Below, piece after piece: positions 47,801-58,446 of a DNA stretch of 64,000 nucleotides. The notes below the pieces were generated by a model. The model searched no databases, was not told the DNA's origin, and saw nothing but the letters and a program-made list of their open reading frames with translations. Numbering within the stretch: position 1 is the first letter of the stretch; each line of letters opens with the position of its first letter. Location: positions 1 to 64,000 of the forward strand of contig AZYM01000115.1 in NCBI GenBank assembly GCA_000611715.1, given 5' to 3'. This DNA is from Scolecobasidium constrictum UM 578. Lineage: Eukaryota; Ascomycota; Dothideomycetes; Venturiales; Sympoventuriaceae. A program made the position numbers and the translations under genes.

Positions 47801-48212
47801 TTTCACCGTAGAGACCAAGTACCCTTCGCTCGTATTCGTGCGCTGGACTGTGTGGACTTCCCCGGATGGAGACAACATCAAGTCTGCCCTTCCTCTTGCG
47901 TCCTACACCGCTAAGCTCGAGTCACTGCAACAAGGATACCGACACATCCCGCTTAAGAACGCTCAGAGCGAGCAGTTCTACTTTTCCACCCTCTTCTGCA
48001 AGATCAAGAAGGAGCCGATCGTTGTCCTCGAAGAGACCAACGAAGCGATGCCTACCACGAAGGAAGACTCTTCACCGACCACACCATTCGCGAGCGAGTC
48101 CAAGACTGGCTTCATCAAGCGCGTCTTGAGTCGCACGTCTTCTCAGCGCAGGAGGCGAGACGGCGAACCCGAGCGCGGCAGACTCTCACGAACCACCTCG
48201 ACTGAGAGGTGA
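44805..48212 (+). CDS. PLC1: Phosphoinositide-specific phospholipase C (delta type)
   Basis: 1135 aa in one exon. It hydrolyses PI(4,5)P2 to inositol trisphosphate and diacylglycerol at the plasma membrane, feeding calcium and protein kinase C signalling. Domain order: a long disordered Ser/Pro-rich N-terminus (1-230), a PH-like domain (about 240-355), EF-hand-like helices (about 380-500), the X half of the TIM barrel (about 530-680) with the catalytic histidines in SSSHNTY (about 540) and LHGRTFT (about 586), an X-Y linker rich in Ser/Pro, the Y half (about 775-895) with KFSDFKDAAAR and PGGRRVASDNF, and a C2 domain (about 910-1085) with NPYIEVEI. A basic tail rich in Ser/Arg ends the protein. 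All key parts are present. Confidence 0.95.
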   Translation: MTRSETSPGEHHASRTNSEPAIHATSKPRPIQHAVTSVPHSITPSLTASNNSSKVSLVSTSSQLPINMPSRTSPEAMSGMSILSSSLPASMALPDPALPPSSAPTSPPVMSASAMAEAIAISRGGLIRRLSRGAHNKIVRRRPSATSSHRDTSVGPAIMRRRSDSNKGIPDSGIDVSDLDLDSNDDDEFDDATESYFQYAHTSHPYHASGVTSAPLSSRPSIGSLDSSFAPAFPLPLQQGMLLTKVTKGKRKPMVFRFDFEAGKILWDPLRPSKQIYIDDIQEVREAKDAREYLQQLQVPSEDESRWFTVIYSIPNSSKKVLKTLHIICPDEVTCHLWTETIDRVQRLRIRTMTDIVKGGEKSIKSLWKRETRGDPNVRLDFQKAKSLCKKLDVNCSEHTLKYHFNLADVDHSKSLDYMQFESFVKSVLERQDLKKIFNSIRKPGSPELDEGSFLKFLQDTQGIDTKARLDYWIKAFENHARRCRPKGASSPLATEYKEHTMNFAAFQDLMTRTSLGKGISTSRNEEKLNRPLNEYFISSSHNTYLVGRQIAGQSSTEAYISALTQGCRCVEIDCWDGSEGRPIVLHGRTFTKSVPFEDCIKVINEYAFEASEYPLIISLEVHCNPDQQAIMTDIMKTVFGEKLTLRPLDDISETLPTPEDLKNKILIKVKAPGLGGDVAVKPEGPPVTRRPRGLSSPFSRPTIADNLSMPPGYSLSSPPTMSPPTNGTLWNGSRISIASGTSATPISPGSSAEESDFPSDQRPRKRKSNTSKITKVLGELGVYTQGIKFSDFKDAAARTYNHIFSFSENTFESHCRKDKDALELHNRRFFMRVYPGGRRVASDNFVPLLFWRRGVQMAALNWQTYDLGMQLNEAMFASGNDQTGYVLKPEEMRPIGGSSVFDIPSPRRPRKRVKFAVDVISAQQLPRPRDLHQDANMNPYIEVEIFIADDKAPGLAIGEGGTDASARDGMSGIGSPLRKRTRIVQNNGWDPHFNEPMSFTVETKYPSLVFVRWTVWTSPDGDNIKSALPLASYTAKLESLQQGYRHIPLKNAQSEQFYFSTLFCKIKKEPIVVLEETNEAMPTTKEDSSPTTPFASESKTGFIKRVLSRTSSQRRRRDGEPERGRLSRTTSTER

Positions 48213-50408
48213 TCAAAAGCCTGCTATCCTCGAACGCGATTTCCGATCTCCAAACATCACCAAATTCCTCACATACTCTTGTACTATACCTCACTTTCGC
48301 CACGGCCGCGCACATGATCCACAATCTCATGGCCACAATGATGGCACCACACCACACCATCCACAGCATTTAGCCGGGCGGCGCATATTTTCTCTTGCTT
48401 TTTCATTTGTTCTCAGGATATACCCACTCGCTGCGAGACGACACAGTCCGGCGACTATCAATGTTCACGGCGCTAGGACATACAGGGCGGCAATTGTGTA
48501 CCACAATCATCTTCATTTTTTGAGCGATTATTTGCCCTGCAAGGAAGAAGAGGAGGAAGGAGAAGAGCATCATCTTTCACTTCTTGCACTCCCACATGTT
48601 ATAGAATCTCAGGGCCTTGATGGCTATTCTGCTTCGTTTGCAATTCTTGCTTTACATTCATGAACATTCGCTTGGGTGTGATTTCAGGCAAGAGCTTAGG
48701 GATCTTGTATCAACACATCACTGTCGCTTCATTCTGCGTATTACAGCGAGGCGTTCTGCGTTCATTGTGCTTGTCAGCATCGCATCGCGCGACATGGAAT
48801 GATCTTTGGTTTCTTTGGCTCGCGTCTGTCTGTCACGGCCACGTTCTGTGCGAGCTTGCATTGCAGGAACGGAATGGTTCTGGAAAGCCGCTCAATATGG
48901 ATGGATGGATGAACCTTGCTCAAGCTGTGTGACAGCTTGATGACAGGATAGCAAACAAACAAACACGAATGCAGAAGAACGGGTCTTTGGCTTTTCGGCC
49001 AGAGAATATCCCCACCACCATCGTACCACGCATGTCCTTGTGCTTTCGAATCTTCGACGGGTGCTCTAATCGTGTCACTTTCCCTGCCGTGCCACACCAT
49101 TGGAAAGGACCATGTCCTTAACCCTGACCTTGCGCGAAGAGAGGAATATTGGGATGCCTGATAAGGCTGTGGCAGTGACTGCCGTGCTCTCTCCTTCCTG
49201 CACTCCACATTTCATTGATCGTGTTTCATGCACAGCATTTCTCGTTTCATGCATGTAAGGCAGGAAAAGTCGCCGAATGATATGAGTCCGAACCGCTGTC
49301 TTGGAAAAATGACCTTAGTCATGCGTTACAGATTTAGACTTGCCTCGCTCGTAATGAATGTGCAAGGAGTCAATTCCTATCTTGCAGTCTAGAGATGAGG
49401 CTTTGCAATATGCACCTCCCCAGGCAGGAACATGGGCCTACGTGATGCTGTACACGCGTCTCTCGCGCGCTAGCCACGTGGACCTGGGTTTCACGACATT
49501 CACCAGGCAACGAGCACCTTATCATTGTGAAGAGACCAACATGCATGCAATACGCATGTTTAGCAAAGCTTGCAGCGTTCTCCTGTCAATGCATCAGACT
49601 ATGTAAGTGGCAGGTGGGACAGCCTGTCAGGCTGAGCACGTTGCATGCACCTATTGCTCAGAAGGGCAGCACAGTCGCGCGACTCCGCCTTCTTGAGCAA
49701 CAGCTCCAAGCTCTGGATATCAGGCAGTGCCGAGCTGGGTGCAAGGCATCTGTTTGTTCGCTGAGCCCGATCCCGAGCTTTGTCGCGGTGTTAGAATCCA
49801 GTTCCGAGCGTGGAGACATCTCCCATCGCTGTCTCAAGGTTTGTGACAACAGGCTTTGCAGGCGCGTCATGAGCATCGACACGACGGGTATCGTAAGCCA
49901 TGGCTCAAGCCATCGCGATACTTGGACATTATGCTGCCTCATCTGAATCGGAGGGCGATTTTCTGCTCATGTTACTCTTCGAAAGAGAGGGTACTTCCGG
50001 ACCTTTATTCTCGCTTTCCAAGGACCATAGCACAACGAAGGCCGAATCAACATACCTTTGGTTTATAGAGCAGGCTCGCTCAAAAAAATATTTTACTCAA
50101 TCCAGCTGAAAAGTGGATAGTACCCTCGTCCAGAAGCTCAGGAACAGCACATCTTGTTCTCTTCCTGCTAGGACGCACACAGCAGCGGAACCCGGGAGCA
50201 CCCACTGCCGCCTCCAATCAGCACATGCAGCAGAGCGGAGACGGGGCAATCAATCGTCGAGATGAGCCATCTATAGTGCGCGAAAGCGCGAGCCGCAAGG
50301 AGTCCGCGGAATCCGAGCGTGGTTAACTATTCGATCTGCTCGATGGGTCAAACAGACATTGAATCGTTCGTCACGATCTAGTCTATCAAGCGGACCTATC
50401 ATATCATA
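48213..50408. other. Intergenic, nothing recognised
   Basis: 2.2 kb holding the 3' untranslated region of PLC1 and an unrecognised stretch. No domain-bearing frame was seen. Confidence 0.5.
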
Positions 50409-50889
50409 ATGGATGCTTCCACCGCAACCCTCGCCGGCAGCTGCCTCTGCGGCGCGTTCCGCTACCAGATCAACGGCCAACCACCAGCCTGGGTCCCTCA
50501 CCCCTTTCTCTCCTCAGCCGTCTTCCTTCCCACTAACATTCGGCCGAATCTAGTCACTATGCCACTGCACGAGCTGCCGCAAAATCTCCGGCAGCACCTA
50601 CAGCCAGGTCCTCGTCGTGCCCGCCCCGGCACTGGCGCTCCTCACCGGCAAAGAACAAGATCTCAAGACGAATAGAGTGAAGGCGGATAGTGGACGTGAG
50701 GTGCCCTACCGATGGTGCGGCGGGTGCGGCGTCTCGTTGTGGAGTGAGGGCGATGGTGGGGTGATGGTTGTCAAGGCTGGGACGCTGGATGGGGAGGTGG
50801 AGGGGAAGCCTGTGGTGGAGATATTCACTGAGAAACGGTTGGGGTGGGTGAGGCCTGTGGAGGGGGCGGGGCAGAAGGAGGGCATGTGA
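50409..50889 (+). CDS. GFA (glutathione-dependent formaldehyde-activating) family protein
   Basis: Exon 1 is 50409-50492, the intron is 50493-50553 (61 nt, CTAAC site, TAG acceptor), and exon 2 is 50554-50889, giving 139 aa. Zinc-binding cysteines are complete: GSCLCG (C12, C14), CHCTSC (C31, C33, C36) and WCGGCG (C83, C86). This is the GFA/CENP-V fold. Many fungal members bind zinc without proven formaldehyde chemistry, so the enzyme activity is uncertain. The intron donor is GTCCCT, far from the GTAAGT consensus, but no other GT lies in the gap and the splice restores the conserved cysteine block exactly. It is followed after 76 bp by the end of the convergent SET gene. Confidence 0.82.
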
Positions 50890-50965
50890 AGGGAATTCGC
50901 GTTGAGGTACTTAGGAGAAGAAGGCACGTAGAAAGGCTGGTGGATGCAGCAGTTCCTACACAACC

Positions 50966-52468
50966 TCAGGTGAAGTCTTCTTCTTCGCGAGCACCTTCTT
51001 CATCTCCGTCTTCCTGTTCTTGCTGCTGCAAAGCAAACCACCTCCCCACAACCTCACTCTGACTCAACTTCTCGATCTCCGCTTCAAGGACGGAAACAGC
51101 ACTCATCAACAAATTACCCTCCAGCTCCCTTAATTTGACAGCAAGCTGCACACACCTCTCTCTCACCACCTCTCCGTCAGCCCTCCACTCCCCAACCACC
51201 TTCTCCACATCAACTCCAGGGAGGAGATCAAGCTGCTGCCGCACGCGCTCGAGGATAGTGACGGTCGCGCGTAGGTGGAAGATTTCCCAGAACTCTTCCT
51301 CCTTGAGCCTGGACGTGATGAATGTAGATAGAGAGGACGTGGGAATATGCGTCCCCTTCCACAGTACCTGCAGTTCCCTCTCACCAGTCGTGGTCTGCGC
51401 GACCGCGAAGTCAAGGCCGTCTTCCTGGTTCAAAGTGGATAGGTACACGAATTCGCTGTGCCATTCTACTTCCCCCGTGGTTTGGGAGTGATAGATTTTC
51501 ACACCCGGCGCGAAAGGGGAGATATGCTTCTTAGCCGGCGCGAGGGGGTCATCCTCACTCATATCCAGCGGTAGGAATAATTCCCTCGCATCCTCCTCCT
51601 GCGAACTATTGGAGGGGAGCGCCTCAATAAACCCATAGCTAAACAGCATCTCGCACGCGCCCTTGCCGTCTCCGTACGTAATCGTGACTTCCTCGCCTTC
51701 CTTGACCTCCTTCCCGGGCCGGAATAAGAGGACAGCATTCCCCTCCTCGTCCGTCTCGTACAAGGCGCTGGTCAAAGAGCCGGAGGCGTGATTCGCCACG
51801 TCGATGAGCGGGACCATTGCGTCCCCTATTCCGGGGAATTCTAGGGCGCGAGAGCGGTATTGCGCGTCTACTGCTTTCCAGTCGTCCAGTTCCAGGGGTG
51901 AGAGCATAGATGTGGGGGGTGGGTTCCACCAGTACTCATTGCACCAGGGGACGCTCTCCGTCCGCGCGCGGAGGGTATCGAACTCTCTCTCGAGTGATCT
52001 CTGCTTGGCGGTCAACGCGGGATGCAGACTCGTTCCATGCAAGAGGGAGACCTCAGCTTCATTCCAGAACGTAGGCAGGAGCTCCGCAGGCAGGAAGCGT
52101 ACATACTCGTTGAACGGGCTCAGCGTCCCCAGCCGGCCTTCCGAGGAATCGCGCACGTTGTTCATAGTCCGACAGTACAGCAGGAACGCCACGATAGCGC
52201 CTCTAGACGTATGAACAAAGTCCCCCAATGCGTCGAGGAGGGCGCGCAGATCTCTGTCTGACTTGGCGAGGAGCTCGACGGTTTCCTTGGAGAGGACGAG
52301 GTCGCGTGGGACAGTGAGGGGAGGGCCATCCTGGGTGCTAGAGCTGAGGTCTTTCGTTGCGATGAGACCGGAGCCGCGATGTTCACCTGCGGAGGCGGGG
52401 TGGATATTGTGGAAGGATGCATTGTTGAGGGCGGCCCATTGCTCTAGCTGGGAGATTGGCCGGGTCAT
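50966..52468 (-). CDS. SET-domain protein, SETD3/4 (Rubisco LSMT-like) type
   Basis: 500 aa in one exon. It is a SET protein of the long split type: an opening strand segment with GSGLIATKDL (about 33-42), an inserted helical region, then the SET core with MVPLIDVANHASG (the NHxx cofactor motif) and GEEVTITYGDG, the aromatic/glycine strand, followed by a helical C-terminal substrate-binding domain (about 330-480). The family uses S-adenosylmethionine to methylate lysine or histidine on non-histone proteins such as ribosomal proteins and actin. The actual substrate here is unknown. The acidic tail is disordered. Confidence 0.85.
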   Translation of the reverse strand: MTRPISQLEQWAALNNASFHNIHPASAGEHRGSGLIATKDLSSSTQDGPPLTVPRDLVLSKETVELLAKSDRDLRALLDALGDFVHTSRGAIVAFLLYCRTMNNVRDSSEGRLGTLSPFNEYVRFLPAELLPTFWNEAEVSLLHGTSLHPALTAKQRSLEREFDTLRARTESVPWCNEYWWNPPPTSMLSPLELDDWKAVDAQYRSRALEFPGIGDAMVPLIDVANHASGSLTSALYETDEEGNAVLLFRPGKEVKEGEEVTITYGDGKGACEMLFSYGFIEALPSNSSQEEDARELFLPLDMSEDDPLAPAKKHISPFAPGVKIYHSQTTGEVEWHSEFVYLSTLNQEDGLDFAVAQTTTGERELQVLWKGTHIPTSSLSTFITSRLKEEEFWEIFHLRATVTILERVRQQLDLLPGVDVEKVVGEWRADGEVVRERCVQLAVKLRELEGNLLMSAVSVLEAEIEKLSQSEVVGRWFALQQQEQEDGDEEGAREEEDFT

Positions 52469-53436
52469 TTTGGTGGCATTGTGGTGGGCTGCGTTGTCTT
52501 AGTGGTTCTGAAATGGATGTGCTGCGCTGTTGAGAAATGGCAAAATGATGAAGAGTTGATGACTACGGAATTGAGAGAAGAACAGAAAAGCGTGGAAAAT
52601 ATTCGGGAGCAACAGCGACAGCTTCCTGAGCTTATAGTGTTCGTTCGAGTACTTCCAAATGTGATTTGAACATTGATCAAAGTCGTCAGAGGATACTTTA
52701 ATCGCTCACGGCTTGCTGGTAAACCCTCACCTCGAGATAGTGGTGTTGTGCATTTCTTCAGGTGGCGATTCGAGGTCCTTGATCCCCGCAAGGACTCGCA
52801 GTTGCTTGTCGCAGCCAACAGCAAGCGCATCGACAACAGAAGAACATCTCGAACTAAAGATGCACAAGCAGATCTTAAGATCTAGGATGCTCTGCTCTCG
52901 AGCAACAAAGTCCAATCGATCTTTTAGCACTGTTATGCTGATGATAGAAGAGCACGTGCCAGTGTGGCGCGGGGTCCTCCTAAAGCGCAGGGAGTGGCGC
53001 GTTGCTATGGTAAACATTGTCAGGAGCGGCTCAACACAAAGCAGGGGTCTGGCCCAGATTCAGAATCACAACAAGCTCGGGTCCAGTCCGACGTTCAAAA
53101 TAAATGACTTCGACCTCGACTTCTCCACAACACACAACACACAACTCTCCCACTCCGACTCTTCATCTCATCACTAACTCTTATTCATTTGCTGCCTTTA
53201 CAGTACTTGCTGAAGGGACAAGCAGGTAGTGGCCAACGATAGAACAGGAAAGCCATATCGACTCTCCACGCAAAAGAGAGAGAGACCTGCTGCAGCGTCG
53301 TTGGAGAAAGGGAGAAACTGTTGTTATTGTTTGAGTGCCACAGCACAGCAAGGCCAAGTGAGAGGCTGATACATCAGGCAAAGTGCATCACAAGGGCTGC
53401 CCGTATACGCCGGAGCTTGTGGTGAGCGCAGTCGCC
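52469..53436. other. Divergent intergenic region, SET protein / CDC14
   Basis: 968 bp. CA- and CT-rich tracts around 53120-53180 and a GA-rich tract near 53275 resemble a promoter and leader of CDC14. Open frames here are not convincing. Confidence 0.45.
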
Positions 53437-55514
53437 ATGACGTCGTCGGCGCAGTCGGCGACCAGCTACGGCCAGGTCATCGAGTATATCCAAGGTACGC
53501 ACATCCTCCTCTGATCTTATACTGCACGAGCAAGACTAATAGCGTGCTAAACAGACCGGCTCTACCTCGCCTCATACACGCACCCACCAAACCAGCACAC
53601 GCCCTTCCCATACCCACAGCGCTCCCAGAGCAGATCACCGACCAAGCGCTCCTCGCGCGCGCAACAGGCCGGTCCCACATCAGCGAACGGACCCAAGAAC
53701 AACCCGCCCGTCTACTTCTCCATCGATAAAAGCCTACTGTACAATGCCTTCCATGCGGATTTCGGCCCGCTGCACATTGGCCATTTGTATAGGTTTGCGG
53801 TGACGCTGCACGAGGTGCTGGCGGACCCGAAGAACACGGATAGAGGCGTGGTGTTTTGGAGTGATGCTGATTCGAGGAGTATGTTTCACGCCTTATTGTA
53901 TGAGTGGAATGAGAGAACGGGACTGACACGGGTTTAGGTCGCGCAAATGCTGCGTGCATTCTCGCTTGCTATATGGTGCTGATACAGAATTGGCCACCGC
54001 ATCTGGCACTCGCACCGATTGCGCAGATGGACCCACCTTGCATGCCCTTCCGCGATGCGGGCTATAGCCAGGCAGACTACGGTCTGAGCATCCAGGACAT
54101 TGTCTATGGCGTCTTCCGCGCCAAGGAAGAAGGCCTCTTTAACTTGAAGGACTTCAATCTCGAGGAGTACGTCCATCCCCCCGACCTCCCTTTCGCAACC
54201 TCAAGCTAACGCTCATACAGATATGAAATGTTCGAGCGCGTAGACATGGGCGACTTCAACTGGATCTCACCCCACTTCCTCGCCTTCGCCTCCCCGCAAT
54301 TCGAGCCCGTCCACGCCATCCCCTCCTCCTCCCCCGAGTACGCGCTCCTCCCCAAGAACCTTGCCGAAGTGGCGCGGCACAAGACGCTCCCGCGGCCCTT
54401 CCAGAACGTGCTCACCCACTTCGTCGAGCGCAACATCGGCCTCGTCGTGCGACTCAACTCTCAGCTCTACAGCGCGAGCTACTTCACCGCGCTGGGCATC
54501 AGCCACATCGACATGATCTTCGACGATGGGACGTGCCCGCCTCTGAGTCTGGTGCGCAAGTTTGTGAATATGGCGCATGAGACGATCACGAAGAAGGGGA
54601 AGGGGATTGCCGTGCACTGCAAGGCTGGACTCGGGAGGACAGGCTGCTTGATCGGCGCGTACCTGCTTTACCGGCATAATTGGACGGCGAACGAGTTGAT
54701 TTCGTATATGCGCTTTATGCGGCCGGGCATGGTAGTCGGTCCGCAGCAGCACTGGCTGCACCTGCACCAGCACGAGTTCAGGCGCTGGTGGTACGAGGAC
54801 ACCATGAAGCCTGTCCTTCCCTCGCAACCATCCACCCCCACGCGCCTCAAGAGCCGCCTCGTTTCCAATGGGCAGACGTACACGCCGCCCAACGGGAGCG
54901 CTAAGCGCGCTGCCCTCGGCGAGATCATGGTCAATGAGGAGTCCACCTCGGCACGGAACAGCAACGAGAACCTCCCCGCGCCCACACCGGGCCAGCCAAG
55001 AAAAACGAGCAAGATCTACGGCGCGAATAGCTCGAGGAGGATGAGGGAGAATGAACCCTATATCCGCCCGGATACGCAGGTCGTGGAGAGCCACTCGCAT
55101 CGCCACCACAGCATCCAGCAAGGCGACTCCGAGAGCGAGGAGGAGTACCAACTCCGCGTCCTTGCTGCGAAACGGGCGTCACGCTCGCCTACCTCGTCGG
55201 CAGACAAGCGGAGAGCTGTATCGTGTACCTCGACCACGACGGTCACAACCACGAAGTGGGACTTTGCGAACGAGACGAGCGATGTGGAGAATGCGGAGAG
55301 CCCAGCCCGTCAACAGTCGAAACTGCGGAATAGCGGTAGCGGATCGGGTAAAGGTGAACTTGCGCCTATGGGTGTAGCGAAGACGCGCAATTCTCCTATG
55401 CGACGGAGTACAACGACGGATGCGCATGTCAAGGCGGGGAGTGGTGTGCGCAAGACCAGTGGACGCGTTGGGTCTATGGGCAACAAGGCAACAGCGGCTG
55501 CGGCTTCGAAGTGA
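53437..55514 (+). CDS. CDC14: Dual-specificity protein phosphatase Cdc14
   Basis: Exons 53437-53494, 53555-53878, 53938-54166 and 54221-55514 give 634 aa. It reverses CDK phosphorylation at mitotic exit, acting in nucleolus, spindle and septation sites. The N-terminal domain A is split by introns (VIEYIQDRLYLASYT; FHADFGPLHIGHLYRF). The catalytic domain B holds the loop HCKAGLGRTG with Cys at about 337 and the WPD-equivalent FDDGTCPP. PGMVVGPQQHWL is the Cdc14-specific segment after it. The tail from about 400 is basic and Ser/Thr-rich, disordered, as usual. The first exon encodes only 19 residues. The linker at about 28-62 (Pro/Ser/Arg-rich) is longer than in yeast. Confidence 0.95.
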
Positions 55515-56240
55515 GATGCTTGACCAAGTCGGGCGGATTGTTGCTGAGGCTTGCTTGCTGACTGCTCGAGCCGTAGAGAAGTCTTCCGCGCGGGCGTTGT
55601 CATGACGGAGCAGGAAGAAGGGAGGAGGTTGCATGTGCGATGGCGTTGATCTGAGAGGGACTCGTGGGACCATCATTTCGTATTGGGCTTTGTTGGCATG
55701 GGAGCGGCGTTTTTCTGGCTGACTGGCTGCTGATCATGATGGTGTGTGCGTTCTGTTGCATGCCTTCATGTCACGTTTGTCACGATCTCACGTAGTCTTG
55801 CCTGGCTTTTGGTTCTTGGTAGTTGTGCTTATTGCTTGCTCGAATGAATGTATTATTCTGTCAGAGGGCTGTTTGCCAGTCTCTACCTTACATTGCTCCA
55901 TTCGTTGACTAGTGGATCCGGAGCCTGTGACACGCGCTGAACGATAATCTTCGTCATGTGGTGATCGAGGTTCTATACCACGTCCGTTTGTTCAGCCGTT
56001 GCGCATGTTCTCCGCGGTATCAGAAGCATTGTGACGGAGCAGTAAGCAGAGCGAAATGTGCCTGTACCTGTTGACATAGCCTGAGGTAATTAGAGCGAGC
56101 TTTTGTATTCCTGCGTCTCATTGGTCCTCGGTCGGAGCGGCTTGCGAATTAACTTCTACAAGCTTCCCACAGACGAAGTTATTAGCAGAGGCGGACTTGT
56201 AGTGGTCTGCCATGCAGCTCGAGCGCCAGCGATTCATGCA
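55515..56240. other. Convergent intergenic region
   Basis: 726 bp between the ends of CDC14 and the first HET gene. No feature is seen. Confidence 0.45.
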
Positions 56241-57590
56241 TCAGCTGAACCTTAACTCCTGTCGGAAAGCCAGAGCGATGTGGAGCTTAGCGGATTCGAA
56301 GCGCTCAGTGACGTCTCCATCCCTCTGCTGACGATGCAGGAACAATATCGTAGCTGATATCGCCCTGTTGTGCAGCACAGACAAAAGGGGACTGTCCGGT
56401 TGCATCCTCATTATCAATGCCTCGACGATCGTGAGCCCGTCCTCGACCCTTTCTCCAGTCCGCGTTTGGAACAACGCCAACTCCGCTAGCATCACCAGGA
56501 CAGCGTCCTCGACAACTCGTGCAACTGGCCTGTCGTAGTCGACGTCTATACGTGATGTGGGACGGACGAGCGCCTGGATCCCGAAAATTATGTCTCGCGT
56601 GTCCTCGCATTCACTTGCGCCCACCTTCTCTAACACCGCGATCAGCAGTAGACCTCGAGACTCTGTCTCGGGGCGAACACTGGTCCGCGTCGACAACGTC
56701 GACAGGCGCGACTCGGCACCCAGGTCGGTTGCAATCCATGTGCCCAGAAGCCAGGCGATGCGCGCGGTGTTCGCGTGAGCGGGCAGTTTGAGGCGCATAA
56801 AGTCGGCGAGTTGCCACAGTCTGCGAAGCTTGACGCGCGCGAAGCTGTTACTACCCCACCAGAAGGATAGATCGGCGGCGAGCTTGACTTCCTGGACGAT
56901 CCACAGTCGGCGCCAATATGCGCAGTCACACAGCGCGAGGATAGCGTCGCTTTCTGCTTCCGTGAGGCAAGCTCTATGGTTCAGTTGCGTGGTCGCAACG
57001 AGCTCGTCCACGATGGCGATGAGATCTAGGAGGATATCGGAGTCTTTGCTCTGCTCATGCTGCTTTCCTAGCCAAGCGACTACGCTCTTAGCCCGTTTGA
57101 ATATCTCCGCCATGAGCGAAACCTGATGATTGCGCTCCTCGGTCCTATACTGTGCGATGCACAGCTGATCTACCCAGAACCAGTCTTCTCGTTGCTCGCG
57201 GTCTTGCAGCTCGCAAAGGAAGTCGTATAAATTCCGGCGGACGACGTACCATTCGTCGTTGATGCGTAGGTAGAAGTGTGGTGACTTGTTGCCCCATACG
57301 TACGAGAGCGCACGGTATGCCGGCATGTCTGGATCGTCCATGTCAAAGTGCTGGACCTCGCAGCGCAGCCGGGAGTTGTGTTGACTGGAGCCATCCTGCC
57401 GTCGTACCCTAACCAGGCGGATCTGTCGCCGCGAGAGGTCGAGAGGCTTGTGTTGGAAGTGACCAAAGCTCATACTGCTTTCCGATCCCAACGCATGACG
57501 ATTCAAGATGAGAGGACACATAGATCCATCAATACGGTTCTTTGGAAGCAAGCTCGTCAAGTCGTTGCGAATGCTGCGCCTCCACGACAA
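56241..57590 (-). CDS. HET-domain protein 1
   Basis: 449 aa in one exon; the true start may be one of the later Mets (around residues 24 or 40). The HET block starts at about residue 92 with YRALSYVWG, continues with DWFWVDQLCIAQ and AEIFKRAKSVVAWLG, and ends around WRRLWIVQEV. Then comes a C-terminal region with ECEDTRDIIFGIQALV, typical of fungal HET proteins. HET proteins mediate vegetative incompatibility or related cell-death responses. No second domain (NACHT, ankyrin) is attached. It is divergent from YPD1 over 387 bp and is similar in layout to HET-domain gene 2 at 61019-62443. Confidence 0.85.
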   Translation of the reverse strand: MSWRRSIRNDLTSLLPKNRIDGSMCPLILNRHALGSESSMSFGHFQHKPLDLSRRQIRLVRVRRQDGSSQHNSRLRCEVQHFDMDDPDMPAYRALSYVWGNKSPHFYLRINDEWYVVRRNLYDFLCELQDREQREDWFWVDQLCIAQYRTEERNHQVSLMAEIFKRAKSVVAWLGKQHEQSKDSDILLDLIAIVDELVATTQLNHRACLTEAESDAILALCDCAYWRRLWIVQEVKLAADLSFWWGSNSFARVKLRRLWQLADFMRLKLPAHANTARIAWLLGTWIATDLGAESRLSTLSTRTSVRPETESRGLLLIAVLEKVGASECEDTRDIIFGIQALVRPTSRIDVDYDRPVARVVEDAVLVMLAELALFQTRTGERVEDGLTIVEALIMRMQPDSPLLSVLHNRAISATILFLHRQQRDGDVTERFESAKLHIALAFRQELRFS

Positions 57591-57977
57591 GACATACGAG
57601 CTGCATCGTGGCGCAAGCTAGCAATGAAGCTCTATTGGCTCGTCTCTTCGACGCTCTGCTCACGTGCATTTGAAGCTAAACATGCAAGCCATTTGTTCTA
57701 GAGCACAACGTGCATTTGAAGCTATGCACCATCTCTGCATACAGATTCAGCTCCTGCACCGGATCGCGCCGAAGTAGCCAGCCATGGGCAAAGCGCTCGT
57801 GCGGCTGAAGACGTGCCAACAGAAATCCGCGAGCAGGCATGAGTATATATGAGCTCGCAGTCTCTTCGTCCCAATAGCATCTCCAAAATACTAAGAACCC
57901 AGTCGGTTAAACCAATCATGGGAGCAAGTCTTTCGCAGCGGCCTGTCTTTATGTGATGCTAATTGACAGTCCAGCAG
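57591..57977. promoter_or_regulatory. Shared region between HET gene 1 and YPD1
   Basis: 387 bp separates these divergent starts. TATATGA near 57845 is the only TATA-like element. A duplicated ACGTGCATTTGAAGCTA at about 57661 and 57708 (16-17 bp, 47 bp apart) is seen. Confidence 0.4.
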
Positions 57978-58446
57978 ATGGATCAGATCGACTTCGGAGA
58001 CGACATCGATAGGGAAACCTTTGGTCAGATAGTCGAAATGGACGAGCCTGGCGACAACGAATTCAGCAGGAATATCATCTATGACTTCTTCAATAACGCG
58101 TCCAACACTTTCGAGCAGATGGATGAAGCTTTGTAGGTTCCGTCAGCCAAATCGCCGAACCCAGGCCAACGCTGACCAAGGCACTCCAAACAGACAGAAC
58201 AAAGATCTTCTCAAACTCTCGGACCTAGGCCACTTCTTGAAAGGAATCGCGGCCACCTTAGGCGTGGTCAAGGTGCGAGATAGCTGCGAGATGATCCAGA
58301 AATTAGGAAGATGCGAGGTGGAGGATGGGTCGCAGTTGGATCGGGATGAGAGTCTGGTAAGGATTAAGATGGCGCTGCGAGGGGCGATGGCGGACTATCG
58401 GACGGCTGAAAGGAAGTTGAGGCTGTACTGTGAGGACAGTGAGTGA
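57978..58446 (+). CDS. YPD1: Histidine phosphotransfer protein Ypd1
   Basis: Exon 1 is 57978-58132, the intron is 58133-58193 (61 nt, CTGACC site, CAG acceptor), and exon 2 is 58194-58446, giving 135 aa. It is the HPt relay between hybrid histidine kinases and response regulators (Ssk1, Skn7) of the osmotic/oxidative stress pathway. The acidic N-terminus GDDIDRETFGQIVEMDE and the helical block FFNNASNTFEQMDEAL precede LSDLGHFLKG with the phospho-accepting His65. The core ends with a helix, and the length fits fungal Ypd1. The in-frame reading across the intron is exact. Usually one copy per genome. Confidence 0.9.

Noticed and set aside
49527..49946. 139-codon plus-strand frame 3' of PLC1
   Set aside because: Cys/Arg-rich chance-like text overlapping a minus-strand frame, no domain.
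54267..55151. 294-codon minus-strand frame within CDC14
   Set aside because: Antisense to the catalytic domain of Cdc14; composition is typical of a shadow frame.
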